Below are positions 49,111-57,727 of a stretch of DNA of 64,000 nt, one piece after another. Location of the stretch: the NCBI GenBank assembly GCA_047626725.1, contig JBLHSG010000002.1:96439-160438 (forward strand), given 5' to 3'. The number at the start of each line of letters is the position of its first letter. The stretch's first letter is position 1. The notes below the pieces were generated by a model. That model saw only the letters and a program-made list of their open reading frames with translations, was not told the origin of the DNA and did no database searches. The translations under genes and the position numbers were made by a program. The DNA is from Ascidiaceihabitans sp034111945. GTDB lineage: Bacteria; Pseudomonadota; Alphaproteobacteria; Rhodobacterales; Rhodobacteraceae.

Positions 49111-50034
49111 TTACATCACAAAACAATCGTCCAACACGGTTGCTGGTTCTGGCAGCACGGCCAGTGTTGCAGCGTCTAGCGCGTCGCGTGACCAATCGGT
49201 GACGTCGGTGTTTGCGTTGCCGGACGTATCTGGCGCGAATGGGGCGTCATTCGTTTGGAACAGATCATTCCACCAATCAGAATTCCCGGTGCCATTTCCA
49301 GAGAAAACAACCCGGAAGACATCGGTATTTCCCCAATCGCTCCAGTCAAAATTATCCGCCCAAAGCGTCGCGACATCTACTTTGTCGGCTGGATCAAGGG
49401 GGTCCATCGGTGTGGTGTCATCATCCGTGGTTTCCGGAACGTCCGGATCACTTGTGTCTGTGTCAGGAACCGTCTCGGGTTCTTCCACAGGATCGTCGAC
49501 CTCGGCCACGTCATCAGGATCTGGAGTAACCGGCGTGACGGGTTCCTCAGGCGTAACTGGCGTCGCCGGTGTGTCATCGACAGCATCGGTTGTGCCAAAG
49601 TTTTGCGTGACCATGACGGAATCCCACGCCGTGCCGCCAGTTGTGAACGGGCCATTTTCGACCCCGATCCCGATTTCAGTATAAAGCGGGTTCAAGATGG
49701 CCGCCCGGTGACCTGGGCTGTTCATCAGGCTTTCGTGAATTTGCGCGACATCATCCGAAATGCCGGGCGCGCCGCGTTCTGATTGCCAGCCGATGTTTTC
49801 ACCGACGGCCGATGTGCCTTCTAATTTATAGCCCGCGTCCTGAACACGATCTGCGGGTTTGGACCCTTGTGCGCCGGTATGATTGAAAATATTATTCTCA
49901 AGCATCCAGCTGCTGTGGTCCTCTGATGCATCGTTCAACCGGTCATCAAACGTCAAAGGTGCCACACCAATTTTCGCGCGTTCGGCGTTCACCAGTTCGA
50001 GCATTTCTTGTTCGACTGCATTCGCTTTAGACAT
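49111..50034 (-). CDS. CAP (SCP/PR1-like) domain protein with long acidic linker
   Basis: 307 residues without a classical signal peptide. The first 150 residues are a CAP domain: EQEMLELVNAERAKIGVAPLTFDDRLNDASEDHSSWM, GENIGWQ, MNSPGHRAAILNPLYTEIGIGV and WDSVMVTQNFG, with both CAP His ligands. A Pro/Thr/Asp/Glu-rich linker of about 80 residues (PATPVTPEEPVTPVTPDP, DDVAEVDDPVEEPETVPD) follows, then an uncharacterised Trp/Asp-rich tail ending VLDDCFVM. No signal peptide and a hydrophobic C-terminal end fit type I secretion, but no RTX repeats are seen. Function unknown. Confidence 0.82.
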   Translation of the reverse strand: MSKANAVEQEMLELVNAERAKIGVAPLTFDDRLNDASEDHSSWMLENNIFNHTGAQGSKPADRVQDAGYKLEGTSAVGENIGWQSERGAPGISDDVAQIHESLMNSPGHRAAILNPLYTEIGIGVENGPFTTGGTAWDSVMVTQNFGTTDAVDDTPATPVTPEEPVTPVTPDPDDVAEVDDPVEEPETVPDTDTSDPDVPETTDDDTTPMDPLDPADKVDVATLWADNFDWSDWGNTDVFRVVFSGNGTGNSDWWNDLFQTNDAPFAPDTSGNANTDVTDWSRDALDAATLAVLPEPATVLDDCFVM

Positions 50035-50536
50035 CTTCTTTCTCCTTAAAGGTGTATTTTACATTTAGGGTAGGCCCGAAAAATTCGTGTATTTTGATGA
50101 AACCCGATCAGATTTTTTATGAGATATTGCGCCCATCACGTTTGGTCCGGCCAAACCAATGGCCGGAGGTTTCCTGTGCACCTCAAAAATTCAAGATGCT
50201 TAAAATTACATAATATTTTCAACCACCTACACAGGATGATTCGATACTTTCATGCCAAACCACTCTGCAATTCGGACGCTATTGGCCGTCCTCATTCACG
50301 TAAACCCTCAGTCAAAAGAGTCTAATTTTTAAGCACAAGATTGCCCGAATGTTAAAAATGACGGCGGTAATTTGCTTTGTTTGACCTGAATGTTGGAACT
50401 CGCCAACGCCACGCGTGCCAGAACCGCGAGATGCCGCCTATTTCGGGATTGGGGAAATGTGCGCTGACGAACGTCGTCGCTTGAACGTCCTTAAAAACCG
50501 GCACTGCAACCAGAACAACCTGTTCAAAGAACCGCG
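50035..50536. other. 502-base intergenic region, no convincing gene
   Basis: Between the CAP gene and the first DUF3299 gene. It contains a GC-rich dyad (TCCGGCC 50146-50152 with GGCCGGA 50161-50167) that may end or start transcription. The reverse strand of 50355-50540 is open and reads in part RFFEQVVLVAVPVFKDVQAT without a start codon, so it may be an eroded gene end. Otherwise nothing is seen. Confidence 0.5.
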
Positions 50537-51043
50537 TTATGACCGGAAGGGTTCGATCCGATCTGCGGACAGTGCGTAGGCGATATCGGCAAGTTGCGTT
50601 GACAGAGACGACACGCCAAACATGCCAACGACGTTCACCGGCTCGAACATTCCGGAACTTTCATACGGGTCTTGTGTCGTGACAAAAACAAGCTGGTTTG
50701 CGGGGGGTGGTGGCACGTGCACGCATGCGCCGACGAAGGGCACCAGAATGAATGCGGTGACGCCTGCCCCTGAATAATCGATCGGGACGATAAAACCGGG
50801 CAAGCGAACGATTTGGCCATTCCAGTCTGAACGCACGCCGCTGGATTCCGGCTGTTGGCTGGACAACGGGGCCTCATCATGGTCGATCAAACCCTGAAAC
50901 ATCGGGGGAATCGTCGCCTGCCCTTTCGGAACCAGGTCTTTCCAATCCAGGTCGATGTAGTCCTCGGCCCGCGCCAATTGCGGTGTCAGTCCAAAGGCCG
51001 CCATGCTTGCCATCAGGTTGCGACGGTTTAGGCGCGAGATCAC
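50537..51043 (-). CDS. DUF3299 family exported protein (copy 2 of the zinc-type locus)
   Basis: 168 residues from a GTG overlapping the upstream stop as GTGA. The leader ISRLNRRNLMASMAAFGLTPQLARA contains an RR pair and is Tat-like. The DUF3299 core is DWKDLVPKG, GQIVRLPGFIVPIDYSGAGVTAFILVPFVGACVHVPPPPANQLVFVTT, with the GACVHVPPPPANQ motif shared with its neighbour. The family is periplasmic and accompanies ABC transporters and ZrgA-type proteins. It is one of two adjacent copies (about 40 percent alike by eye). Confidence 0.85.
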   Translation of the reverse strand: MISRLNRRNLMASMAAFGLTPQLARAEDYIDLDWKDLVPKGQATIPPMFQGLIDHDEAPLSSQQPESSGVRSDWNGQIVRLPGFIVPIDYSGAGVTAFILVPFVGACVHVPPPPANQLVFVTTQDPYESSGMFEPVNVVGMFGVSSLSTQLADIAYALSADRIEPFRS

Positions 51044-51543
51044 CAAACAAAGACCTCCATTTCGTCAGCCTCTAGAATGTAACCGGTTTCCGCAATCTCT
51101 TTGGATTGAATTTCATTCTTCATCTGACCCGTCACCCAAACAGCTTCCCATAGATCGGTATTGGGCCACGGCGTTTTTGTGGTGACAAACACCAGCTGGT
51201 TTGGCGGCGGTGGTGGTGTGTGAATACAAGCGCCAACATAGGGCACGAGGATAAAACTGGTCAGGCCGTCATTCGACAGATCAATAGGGATAATGTAGCC
51301 CGGCATTTTGATGTACGCCCCATCCAGCGCCGGGTTTAGCTTCGTAGCATTCGCATCAAAAATCGGGCGCCAGATGTCCTTGAGAACATCCATCTCACCT
51401 TCTGCGATGACCTCGGAATAGGGAACACCGGGCGGGATCAGATCATCCCACATGATTTCAGTGGGCGTGCGCGCGAACGCGGCCTGCGGCAATGCCGTGC
51501 TGGCCAATGCCGTGGTGATCAGTTTGCGACGTGATATTTGCAT
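51040..51543 (-). CDS. DUF3299 family exported protein (copy 1 of the zinc-type locus)
   Basis: 167 residues with leader MQISRRKLITTALASTALPQAAFA (Tat-like, RRK). The DUF3299 core is MWDDLIPPGVPYSEVIAEGEMD, YIKMPGYIIPIDLSNDGLTSFILVPYVGACIHTPPPPPNQLVFVTT, with the conserved Cys and His in GACIHTPPPP suggesting a metal site. It lies 17 bases downstream of the ABC permease gene and overlaps the next DUF3299 gene. Such pairs correspond in position to the last genes of the zrg locus described in Vibrio. Confidence 0.85.
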   Translation of the reverse strand: MQISRRKLITTALASTALPQAAFARTPTEIMWDDLIPPGVPYSEVIAEGEMDVLKDIWRPIFDANATKLNPALDGAYIKMPGYIIPIDLSNDGLTSFILVPYVGACIHTPPPPPNQLVFVTTKTPWPNTDLWEAVWVTGQMKNEIQSKEIAETGYILEADEMEVFVW

Positions 51544-51560
51544 TTTTTCACTCTCTCGTC

Positions 51561-52811
51561 CTAAATCTTGACCATCATACCGTCTGCAAGCGACATGCGA
51601 TAGGCACGCAGTGCGGGTATCATGCTCACAATTGCGCCAGCAGCGATGACGCCTGAAAGCACCCAAAATTCGCGCATCGTCGGACGTTCGATTGGTAACC
51701 ATAGGCCAAAGGCGCTGTCGATCAACGGCTGCCCAACGAACAATCCAGCATACAAAAGCACAAGACCAAAGAGCGCACCAAGCGTTGCCATCAAACCGGC
51801 CTCGAGCACAAATAGCCCCAAGATCACCCGTGGTCGCGCGCCCATGGCCCTGAAAATAGCCATCTCGCGGCGGCGTTCGTTCAGGCTGGAAAAGATCGTG
51901 GCCATCATGCCGATCAGGGCTGTGATGACGACCATCGCCGAGACCCCGATCAGCGCCTTTTCTGCAATGCCGACGATCTGCCACAGCTCTTGCAAAGCCA
52001 CACCAGGGAGGATCGCAAGCAGGGGTTCTTGGGGGTATTCATTGATGGATCGCTGTAGCCCAAAAACCTGCAAGCGGCCTTTGACACCGATAAGCGCAGC
52101 AGTCACAGCCTGCGGTTCCAGATCCATTTGCCGCAGCGCATCAGCGGGCGTCGATTGCCCTTGGATCTGTGCGCCCTGCTGCCAATCGACATGGATCGCC
52201 TCGATTGCCCTAAGGCCGACAATGACCGTTCGATCGACTGGCGTGCCCGTCTTTTCAAGGATGCCAGAGACGCGAAACGGTTGATCATCATGTTCGCTGA
52301 AAGACGCAAGACCGTGGGCCACCACAATCGGATCGCCAACCTTATAGCCAAGCGTCGCGGCAACATCTGCCCCGATGACACTGTCAAAAAGGTCATTCAT
52401 GACAGCGCCGTCACGTAGGGCAAGAGGCTGGCCTGAGCGATATTTATACCGTTCGAAAAATGCGTTTGTCGTGCCCATCACGCGGAATTGCCGATGGCTG
52501 TCGCCCAGCGAAATCGGCACAATCCAGTCCACCTCGGGGCGGCTTGCGATATCCTGATAGCTTTCCCACGTCAGGTTGTTCGTCGCATGGCCAATCCGAA
52601 AAACGGAATACAGCAGCAGCTGAACCGATCCTGACCGCGCACCAACAATCAAATCCGTGCCCGATATCGTGTCGGCAAAACTGGCTTTGGCCCCGGTGCG
52701 GACTTTTTCCACCCCCAGAAACAGCGCCACCGACAAGGCAATCGCAAGGATGGTCATGCCGACCGTCAATGCCCGTGCGGTAAGGGATGCAAATGCGAGG
52801 CGAAGGATCAT
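51561..52811 (-). CDS. ABC transporter permease, FtsX/MacB type
   Basis: 416 residues: one N-terminal helix (LTVGMTILAIALSVALFLGVEKV), a long periplasmic domain (residues 45-275) and three C-terminal helices with AMVVITALIGMMATIFSSLNERRREMAIFRAMGARPRVILGLFVLEAGLMATLGALFGLVLL, the FtsX-like domain. Such permeases do not import solutes but work mechanically across the membrane or with periplasmic partners. The gene overlaps the ATPase gene by ATGA and precedes the two DUF3299 genes. Confidence 0.9.
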   Translation of the reverse strand: MILRLAFASLTARALTVGMTILAIALSVALFLGVEKVRTGAKASFADTISGTDLIVGARSGSVQLLLYSVFRIGHATNNLTWESYQDIASRPEVDWIVPISLGDSHRQFRVMGTTNAFFERYKYRSGQPLALRDGAVMNDLFDSVIGADVAATLGYKVGDPIVVAHGLASFSEHDDQPFRVSGILEKTGTPVDRTVIVGLRAIEAIHVDWQQGAQIQGQSTPADALRQMDLEPQAVTAALIGVKGRLQVFGLQRSINEYPQEPLLAILPGVALQELWQIVGIAEKALIGVSAMVVITALIGMMATIFSSLNERRREMAIFRAMGARPRVILGLFVLEAGLMATLGALFGLVLLYAGLFVGQPLIDSAFGLWLPIERPTMREFWVLSGVIAAGAIVSMIPALRAYRMSLADGMMVKI

Positions 52812-53509
52812 GCGGAATCTCTTGTTGTTTGGGCGATATCGGCCATGTGAATGACGCGGTCAAACTGGCTGGACAGGCGCGCATCATGGCTGACCATCAA
52901 CAACGTTGTGCTGTGCGCACGCGATTGCGCGAACAACAAGTCAAGAAATGTTGCCTGCGTGGATGCATCCAATGACGACGTCGGTTCATCCGCAATGATC
53001 AACGGGGGCATGCCGATCAGCGCACGCGCGGCGGCGACGCGCTGTTGTTGTCCGACGCTTAACGCGCCAGCCTTTGCCGACATCACACCATCCGGCAGAT
53101 CCAAATCATGACAAAGCTTTGCGGCCTCGGCCTTTGGGCTGCTCACCCGTTTGCGTCGCTCTGGTGCGAACCTCAAGGGCAACAAAATGTTGTCTTGCAC
53201 GCTGGCAAATGGCAGCAGATTAAATTGCTGGAAAATCAGCCCGATTTGTTCGGCGCGAAAACGGTCACGCTGCCCCGCCGACAGCGCTGCGATGTCTGTG
53301 CCCGCAACATTTACACGTCCAGATCCCGCGATAATGGTCCCGCAAATGAGCGACAGCAGCGTCGACTTTCCCGACCCGCTTTCACCCAGCAGCAAGACGG
53401 TTTCGGACTTTATCAACGTCAAGTCAGGCACCTGCAACTCGAACGCCCCCCGCCCCGGCCAGCGGTATCGGACATCTTCGAGTTGCAGAATATTAGTTGT
53501 ATCAAACAA
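52808..53509 (-). CDS. ABC transporter ATP-binding protein, LolD/MacB type
   Basis: About 233 residues from a TTG at 53509 (LFDTTNILQLEDVRYRWPGRG); longer frames to 53629 overlap the upstream gene and lack homology. The Walker A motif is GESGSGKST, the signature ALSVGQQQRVAAARALIG, Walker B PPLIIADEPTSSLDA and the H-loop MVSHDARL. It powers the FtsX-type permease. The start is uncertain; the spacing to the ZrgA-like stop (53514) is very small. Confidence 0.88.
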   Translation of the reverse strand: MFDTTNILQLEDVRYRWPGRGAFELQVPDLTLIKSETVLLLGESGSGKSTLLSLICGTIIAGSGRVNVAGTDIAALSAGQRDRFRAEQIGLIFQQFNLLPFASVQDNILLPLRFAPERRKRVSSPKAEAAKLCHDLDLPDGVMSAKAGALSVGQQQRVAAARALIGMPPLIIADEPTSSLDASTQATFLDLLFAQSRAHSTTLLMVSHDARLSSQFDRVIHMADIAQTTRDSA

Positions 53510-53513
53510 GGTT

Positions 53514-54107
53514 CTAGAACATCCCGCGCAAATCAAGAATTGGCGCATCACGTTCAACTTCAAATGACGTGGCACCTGCGTTTGTGATAATTTGCACCTC
53601 GACCTCCAGTGCATTCGGGAAGCTGTCAAAGTAGGTAAAGGTGATCTCGTTAACTGCAGATGGATCAGCGCAGGTCAGTAAATATTCTGCGTGAAATTCT
53701 GTGTGACCTGATTCTTTTTCGTGATCGTCATGCCCGTCTTCGGCGTGGTCATCGTGGGCGGATTTTTCGTCTGCATGCTCTTCGCCCTCTTCTTCGCTCT
53801 CAAGTCCCGCTGCGGCCTGAACAACACTGCATCCTGCCGCGTCAGGCAAAACAAACAAGTCCAAAGGACCCGCAAGCGTTGCAACGGCCGCATCAACAGC
53901 GGCGCGATCCTGAACAGTTTCTGCCGCGTATTCAAAGCCAACAATATCTGCGCCGGGTGCATGCAATTCCATCGCGACTTGCTTTTCATCGAAGGCAATA
54001 TTCAACTGCCCGACACCGTGTTCATGCGCATCAAGCTGGCGATTTTCTTCGGCAAAAACAGGTGCCGCTGTGATCGTAGTCGCCAAGAGGAATGGAAGAA
54101 TTTTCAT
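53514..54107 (-). CDS. zrgA: DUF2796 / ZrgA-like zinc-associated periplasmic protein
   Basis: 197 residues from MKILPFLLATTITAAPVFAEEN (signal peptide to about 20); the frame is open upstream to 54284, but the signal starts here. Traits of DUF2796: LDAHEHGVGQLNIAFDEKQVAMELHAPGADIVGFEYAAET, then an acidic/His-rich loop (EEGEEHADEKSAHDDHAEDGHDDHEKESGHTEFHAEYLLTC) that would bind zinc, and ITFTYFDSFPNALEVEVQIIT. In Vibrio cholerae, ZrgA is zinc-regulated and acts in zinc uptake with an ABC system. Here it heads the ABC and DUF3299 genes in one direction, and a Zur-like dyad lies upstream. Confidence 0.85.
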   Translation of the reverse strand: MKILPFLLATTITAAPVFAEENRQLDAHEHGVGQLNIAFDEKQVAMELHAPGADIVGFEYAAETVQDRAAVDAAVATLAGPLDLFVLPDAAGCSVVQAAAGLESEEEGEEHADEKSAHDDHAEDGHDDHEKESGHTEFHAEYLLTCADPSAVNEITFTYFDSFPNALEVEVQIITNAGATSFEVERDAPILDLRGMF

Positions 54108-54459
54108 CAGAAGTATCCTGTGATTGAGGTATAATAGATTAGGCGAAACGACGTAAGCCGTCATAGGTCTAAGGTGATCATTTGGGACATCCAAAAGATC
54201 AAATTTCCGCACCATTGCCTGCTTGCGCATGGGTCGTCTCCCTGCTGCTGAATGCTTGTTGTTGTATAACATAACAATCTGCAATCACTTTTGATGAGAC
54301 GATTGTTACTTCAGCAATTGTCCGCTCAGTCATTTCTGAGGAAGATATTGTGGTCAAGAACGCCACCGACGACGCCAAACTATTGGCGCGGAAGTGACGT
54401 AAAAGACGTAAAGCCATTTTCCCAAGACCAAGAGGCTGATGGCCGTTTCGTATTCATAA
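54108..54459. other. 352-base region between zinc-type locus and MATE gene
   Basis: Holds the Zur-like dyad at 54259-54277 and the promoter of the zinc-type locus. On the plus strand 54279-54398 the frame is open and reads AITFDETIVTSAIVRSVISE and EDIVVKNATDDAKLLARK without a start codon; this looks like a protein remnant rather than a gene. No other feature is recognised. Confidence 0.4.
54259..54277. promoter_or_regulatory. Zur-like dyad upstream of the zinc-type locus
   Basis: TTGTTGTATAACATAACAA: TTGTT and AACAA are inverted 5-mers at the ends, with 14 of 19 positions symmetric. It resembles the AT-rich TGTTATA-n-TATAACA boxes bound by Zur, and is about 150 bases before the ZrgA-like start codon. 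Confidence 0.45.
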
Positions 54460-55845
54460 TCAATCTCCCTTCGCGGTGTGGAAGATGCCCCATTTCAATT
54501 TCCGGCTTTGCGCCACAGTCCAGAGCACCAAAGCCGTTAGCCCTAGCAACATGATTTCAGCCAGCGGACCTGCGTACCAGACACCGATTTCACCGAACCA
54601 AATAGGCAATAGAAACGTCAGCGGAATTGCAAATACATAGGTTTTGCTCAGCCCCAGAATTGCAGCTTTTGCCGCTGATCCGATGGCCTGAAAATAGGCA
54701 GCCACCATCATCAATGGTCCCATCAAAAAGAACACGCAGGTCATGACAGGCAAGATGCGCGCGACCTCTGCAATGACCGCGGTATCCTCGACGAATACGC
54801 CTGCGATCTGACCGGGAAAATTCATCACGATGATTTGGATCGCTGAGCAGTAGATGAACGCGACCCAAAGCGCGATCCGCAGGCTTGCATCTGACCGTTG
54901 CCAAAGCGCGGCACCAAAGTTGTTGCCGGTGATTGTCTGCATGGCGAATGACAGTCCCAACAGGGGCAAGAACGCGAACGTGATGACACGCGTTATGATC
55001 CCGTAGGCAGACACCGTGTTGGCGTAACCGGGGTTATCTATCCATTGAAGGGCGGTGATAATGGCTGCCGACCCCAGCGCAATCCCAATGAAATTCAGGC
55101 TTTGTGGCGCACCCAAAGCCAGTATCTGACCCCAATATCGCCGCACGGAATACTGCAGCAAAGTTGATGGTCGCAGCGATGTGTCGCCAAACAGGCGGAA
55201 GGCCAAGATTATCGCAAATGCCAGCGCTTGCGCCGCCGCCGTGCCATAGGCAGACCCCGCGACACCCATATCAAGCACAGCGATCAGCACGTAATTGAAC
55301 CCGATGTTTGCGATGGACACCAGCAGGCTCATCGCGGCCATAAAACCTACGCGCCCTTCGTTGCGCAGCGCGTCAGAGTTGACCGACAGTATGAACAAGA
55401 ACGGCGAAAAGAACACGGTGATCTGCAGATAGATCAGCCCCATCTGCGCCAATTCGTCAGACCCACCTGAGGCAAGTAACGCCATGGATTGACCTAAGAA
55501 AAGGAACAGCACGATCAGGCAAACCCCCAAAACGAGGGCCAACCCATGTGCACCTGCAAAAACGCCGCGCGCGCCTTCGATCTTACCTGCGCCCAAATGA
55601 CGTGCCAAAAGGCTCGACATACCGTTTGACACAAGCGTCGAGAGCGCGACGATCAGCATGTAAATCGGAAACATCAGCGTGACAGCTGCCAGTGCTTCGG
55701 GGCCAACATAAATGCCCAAAAACAACGCGTCAGCGACAGACAAAAGACCGTTCATGCCCATCACAAAAATGATCGGCAACGCAGTCTTGAAATAAATGGT
55801 GCCAAGCGGCCCATCAATGAACGTATTTGTGGGGGTGTCAGACAT
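54460..55845 (-). CDS. MATE family efflux transporter
   Basis: 461 residues with about twelve membrane helices. The N-terminal half has GPLGTIYFKTALPIIFVMGMNGLLSVADALFLGIYVGPEALAAVTLMFPIYMLIVALSTLVSNGMSSLLARHLGAGK, typical of MATE (residues around the first two helices), and the second half has PLLGLSFAMQTITGNNFGAALWQRSDASLRIALW. It expels drugs or metabolites in exchange for Na+ or H+. Substrate unknown. It is monocistronic on the minus strand. Confidence 0.9.
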   Translation of the reverse strand: MSDTPTNTFIDGPLGTIYFKTALPIIFVMGMNGLLSVADALFLGIYVGPEALAAVTLMFPIYMLIVALSTLVSNGMSSLLARHLGAGKIEGARGVFAGAHGLALVLGVCLIVLFLFLGQSMALLASGGSDELAQMGLIYLQITVFFSPFLFILSVNSDALRNEGRVGFMAAMSLLVSIANIGFNYVLIAVLDMGVAGSAYGTAAAQALAFAIILAFRLFGDTSLRPSTLLQYSVRRYWGQILALGAPQSLNFIGIALGSAAIITALQWIDNPGYANTVSAYGIITRVITFAFLPLLGLSFAMQTITGNNFGAALWQRSDASLRIALWVAFIYCSAIQIIVMNFPGQIAGVFVEDTAVIAEVARILPVMTCVFFLMGPLMMVAAYFQAIGSAAKAAILGLSKTYVFAIPLTFLLPIWFGEIGVWYAGPLAEIMLLGLTALVLWTVAQSRKLKWGIFHTAKGD

Positions 55846-56037
55846 TTCCCGTATTCCTCTAGCCTAATCGCGCTTTTGAAATGGGACCCGCATTACCATC
55901 CGCGCGATATGCGGAAGGACGTAGAAATAATTGTGACGTCGCAGAACTTCACCAAGACAAATGTCAGCGGGAGGCAGGCGTCCACAGCCTGACCTTTGGC
56001 TAATCTGAAAAAATTCAGACGTCAAGCAGCACAATTG

Positions 56038-56346
56038 TCAGCAGGTCGCCGCCGCTTGCCCTCTCGCCAATTCCAGTTTGTCCGCATAGATCGCGCCGCG
56101 TACTCTGGGTTCCTTATCGGTCAGAATAGTTCCCGACAGATTGGCAAAACACGGGCAGTTGATATCATCAGGCTGATTTTGACAAAAAGCGAGCTCCTGC
56201 GTGACTGCGGTATCGAACTCCGCCTGACTAACCCCCAACGAGTTCGAGGTGCCCCCATTTGTTAACGCAGGCATTGAGAATACCGCATACAAAACGGCTG
56301 AACCGCCCAAAATCAAGTAAAGTACCATCCGGAATTCTTTTAGCAT
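56038..56346 (-). CDS. Small exported protein of unknown function
   Basis: 102 residues; MLKEFRMVLYLILGGSAVLYAVFSMPALTNGG has one hydrophobic segment, a signal peptide or anchor. The remainder has a CQNQPDDINCPCF cysteine cluster and a Cys at the C-terminus (AAATC), so four Cys may form two disulfides. The ATG at 56346 has an AGGG ribosome site. No family recognised. The flanking intergenic regions (55846-56037 and 56347-56586) show no gene. Confidence 0.6.
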   Translation of the reverse strand: MLKEFRMVLYLILGGSAVLYAVFSMPALTNGGTSNSLGVSQAEFDTAVTQELAFCQNQPDDINCPCFANLSGTILTDKEPRVRGAIYADKLELARGQAAATC

Positions 56347-56586
56347 GCTCGACCCTCTTGTCTGCCGGGCAACTTACATTGGAGAACTTAAGATAGGTTT
56401 GAGAAACGCATAAAGCCGTTGCATTTATTACGCTGGATCGGCGAAAACGCCCGATTGGTGAAACGCTTGGCTCTTGATTTGGACGAGACGCATTTCTTTA
56501 GATTGATGCTTAACGGCAAACGACTGACCTGCTGATTTCTGGCGTTTTCACATTCACCAGAAGGCGGTCAAACGAAACATCGACGT

Positions 56587-57195
56587 TTATCTTTCGGGTA
56601 AACAGCGCGCGATAATCCCGCTCAGCACCTCGTCACGTTTAGGTCCTGTAAGCGATCCAACCATATGCAGGCGGCCAGAACTGAGCAGGTCAGCCAGCCC
56701 ATGCGCGATGGCCCAAGTTGCCGAGATATCGATCATCATTTGTTGATCAGGCGGGCCGTTATCTTCAACGATCGCCCCGACACCTTTGGCCAAATGTAAA
56801 TACGCATCTGACATCGCGGCGGCGTTATCGGCGTTCTCAAAATCGGGGAGGCGCGAGCCAAACATAAGGCGAAAGAGCGCCGTATTTTCATCTGCGAAGT
56901 CGATGTACCCCAAGCCAGCGGCTATTTGCTGACTTCTGGCATCCAGCGGCGTCACTGCTTGCCGTTGCTTTTGCAGCGCAACAAAACGACGATAGCCAAC
57001 CGCGCAAAGTGCTGTGAGTAGCCCGGCCGTATCTTTGAAATGATGCGCTGGTGCGGCATGACTTACCCCCGCACGCCGCGCAACTTTACGAAGAGAAAAG
57101 CCCTCAAGCCCTGTCTCGGTCAATTCCGCCTCTGCTGCTTCTAGCAATGCCTGGCGCAGGTCGCCGTGGTGATAGGACTTCGTGCTCATGCTCAA
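56587..57195 (-). CDS. TetR/AcrR family regulator
   Basis: 202 residues. MSMSTKSYHHGDLRQALLEAAEAELTETGLEGFSLRKVARRAGVSHAAPAHHFKDTAGLLTALCAVGYRR contains the helix-turn-helix, similar to the TetR at 38584. It is divergent from the DUF4281 gene (57290), and two 19-bp dyads lie between the genes. It probably represses both until an unknown ligand binds. Confidence 0.92.
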   Translation of the reverse strand: MSMSTKSYHHGDLRQALLEAAEAELTETGLEGFSLRKVARRAGVSHAAPAHHFKDTAGLLTALCAVGYRRFVALQKQRQAVTPLDARSQQIAAGLGYIDFADENTALFRLMFGSRLPDFENADNAAAMSDAYLHLAKGVGAIVEDNGPPDQQMMIDISATWAIAHGLADLLSSGRLHMVGSLTGPKRDEVLSGIIARCLPER

Positions 57196-57227
57196 GGTTT
57201 AACGTCAAACTTGTCAGTGTCAATATC

Positions 57228-57280
57228 ATCTTGACAGCAGAAAGATAAATCGATTATCCAAATCTTGACAGTGAAAAGAT
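57228..57280. promoter_or_regulatory. Two TetR operator dyads
   Basis: ATCTT-N9-AAGAT at 57228-57246 (N9 begins GACAGCAGA) and again at 57262-57280 (N9 GACAGTGAA): identical arms, 34 bases apart, in the divergent region between the TetR and DUF4281 genes. Confidence 0.7.
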
Positions 57281-57289
57281 AGGATCACC

Positions 57290-57727
57290 ATGACCCCGGA
57301 TATACTATTCAGCCTGACCAGCCCCATCGCGATGCTCGGCTGGGTTTTACTCGCCGTATCGCCGCTGGCACCACGATACATACTGCCTGTTGCAGGCTTG
57401 GTTTTGCCGGGTGTGCTATCGCTCGTTTACGTCGCTCTTATCTTGGTGTTCTGGACGTCTGCGGAGGGCGGGTTCGACAGCTTAGCGTCGGTTATGCTTT
57501 TGTTCGACACGCCCGGTGTTGCGCTGGCTGGCTGGGTGCATTTCCTTGCCTTCGATCTGTTTGTTGGCGGCTGGATTGCGCGCAATGCCCGCGCGTTGGG
57601 CGTCTCGCACATCTGGGTGCTTCTTTGCCTTCCCTTCACATTTTTGTTCGGCCCAAGTGGTCTCGTGCTTTGGTTGGTTTTGCGCGTATTTTTGTCAAAA
57701 TCTACACCCAAGGAAAATTCAGCATGA
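57290..57727 (+). CDS. DUF4281 (ABA4-like) membrane protein
   Basis: 145 residues with four membrane helices (about 4-22, 31-52, 73-95, 107-128). The sequence MTPDILFSLTSPIAMLGWVLLAVSPLAPRYILPVAGLVLPGVLSLVYVALI and FLAFDLFVGGWIARNARALGVSHIWVLLCLPFTFLFGPSGLVLWLVLR match DUF4281, the bacterial relatives of the plant ABA4 protein needed for neoxanthin synthesis. The bacterial function is unknown. It shares an ATGA overlap with the next gene and sits behind the TetR operators. Confidence 0.82.
   Translation: MTPDILFSLTSPIAMLGWVLLAVSPLAPRYILPVAGLVLPGVLSLVYVALILVFWTSAEGGFDSLASVMLLFDTPGVALAGWVHFLAFDLFVGGWIARNARALGVSHIWVLLCLPFTFLFGPSGLVLWLVLRVFLSKSTPKENSA

Noticed and set aside
50355..50540. Open minus-strand frame after the last DUF3299 gene (RFFEQVVLVAVPVFKDVQAT and further)
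   Set aside because: No ATG, GTG or TTG with a ribosome site and no recognised family; could be chance.
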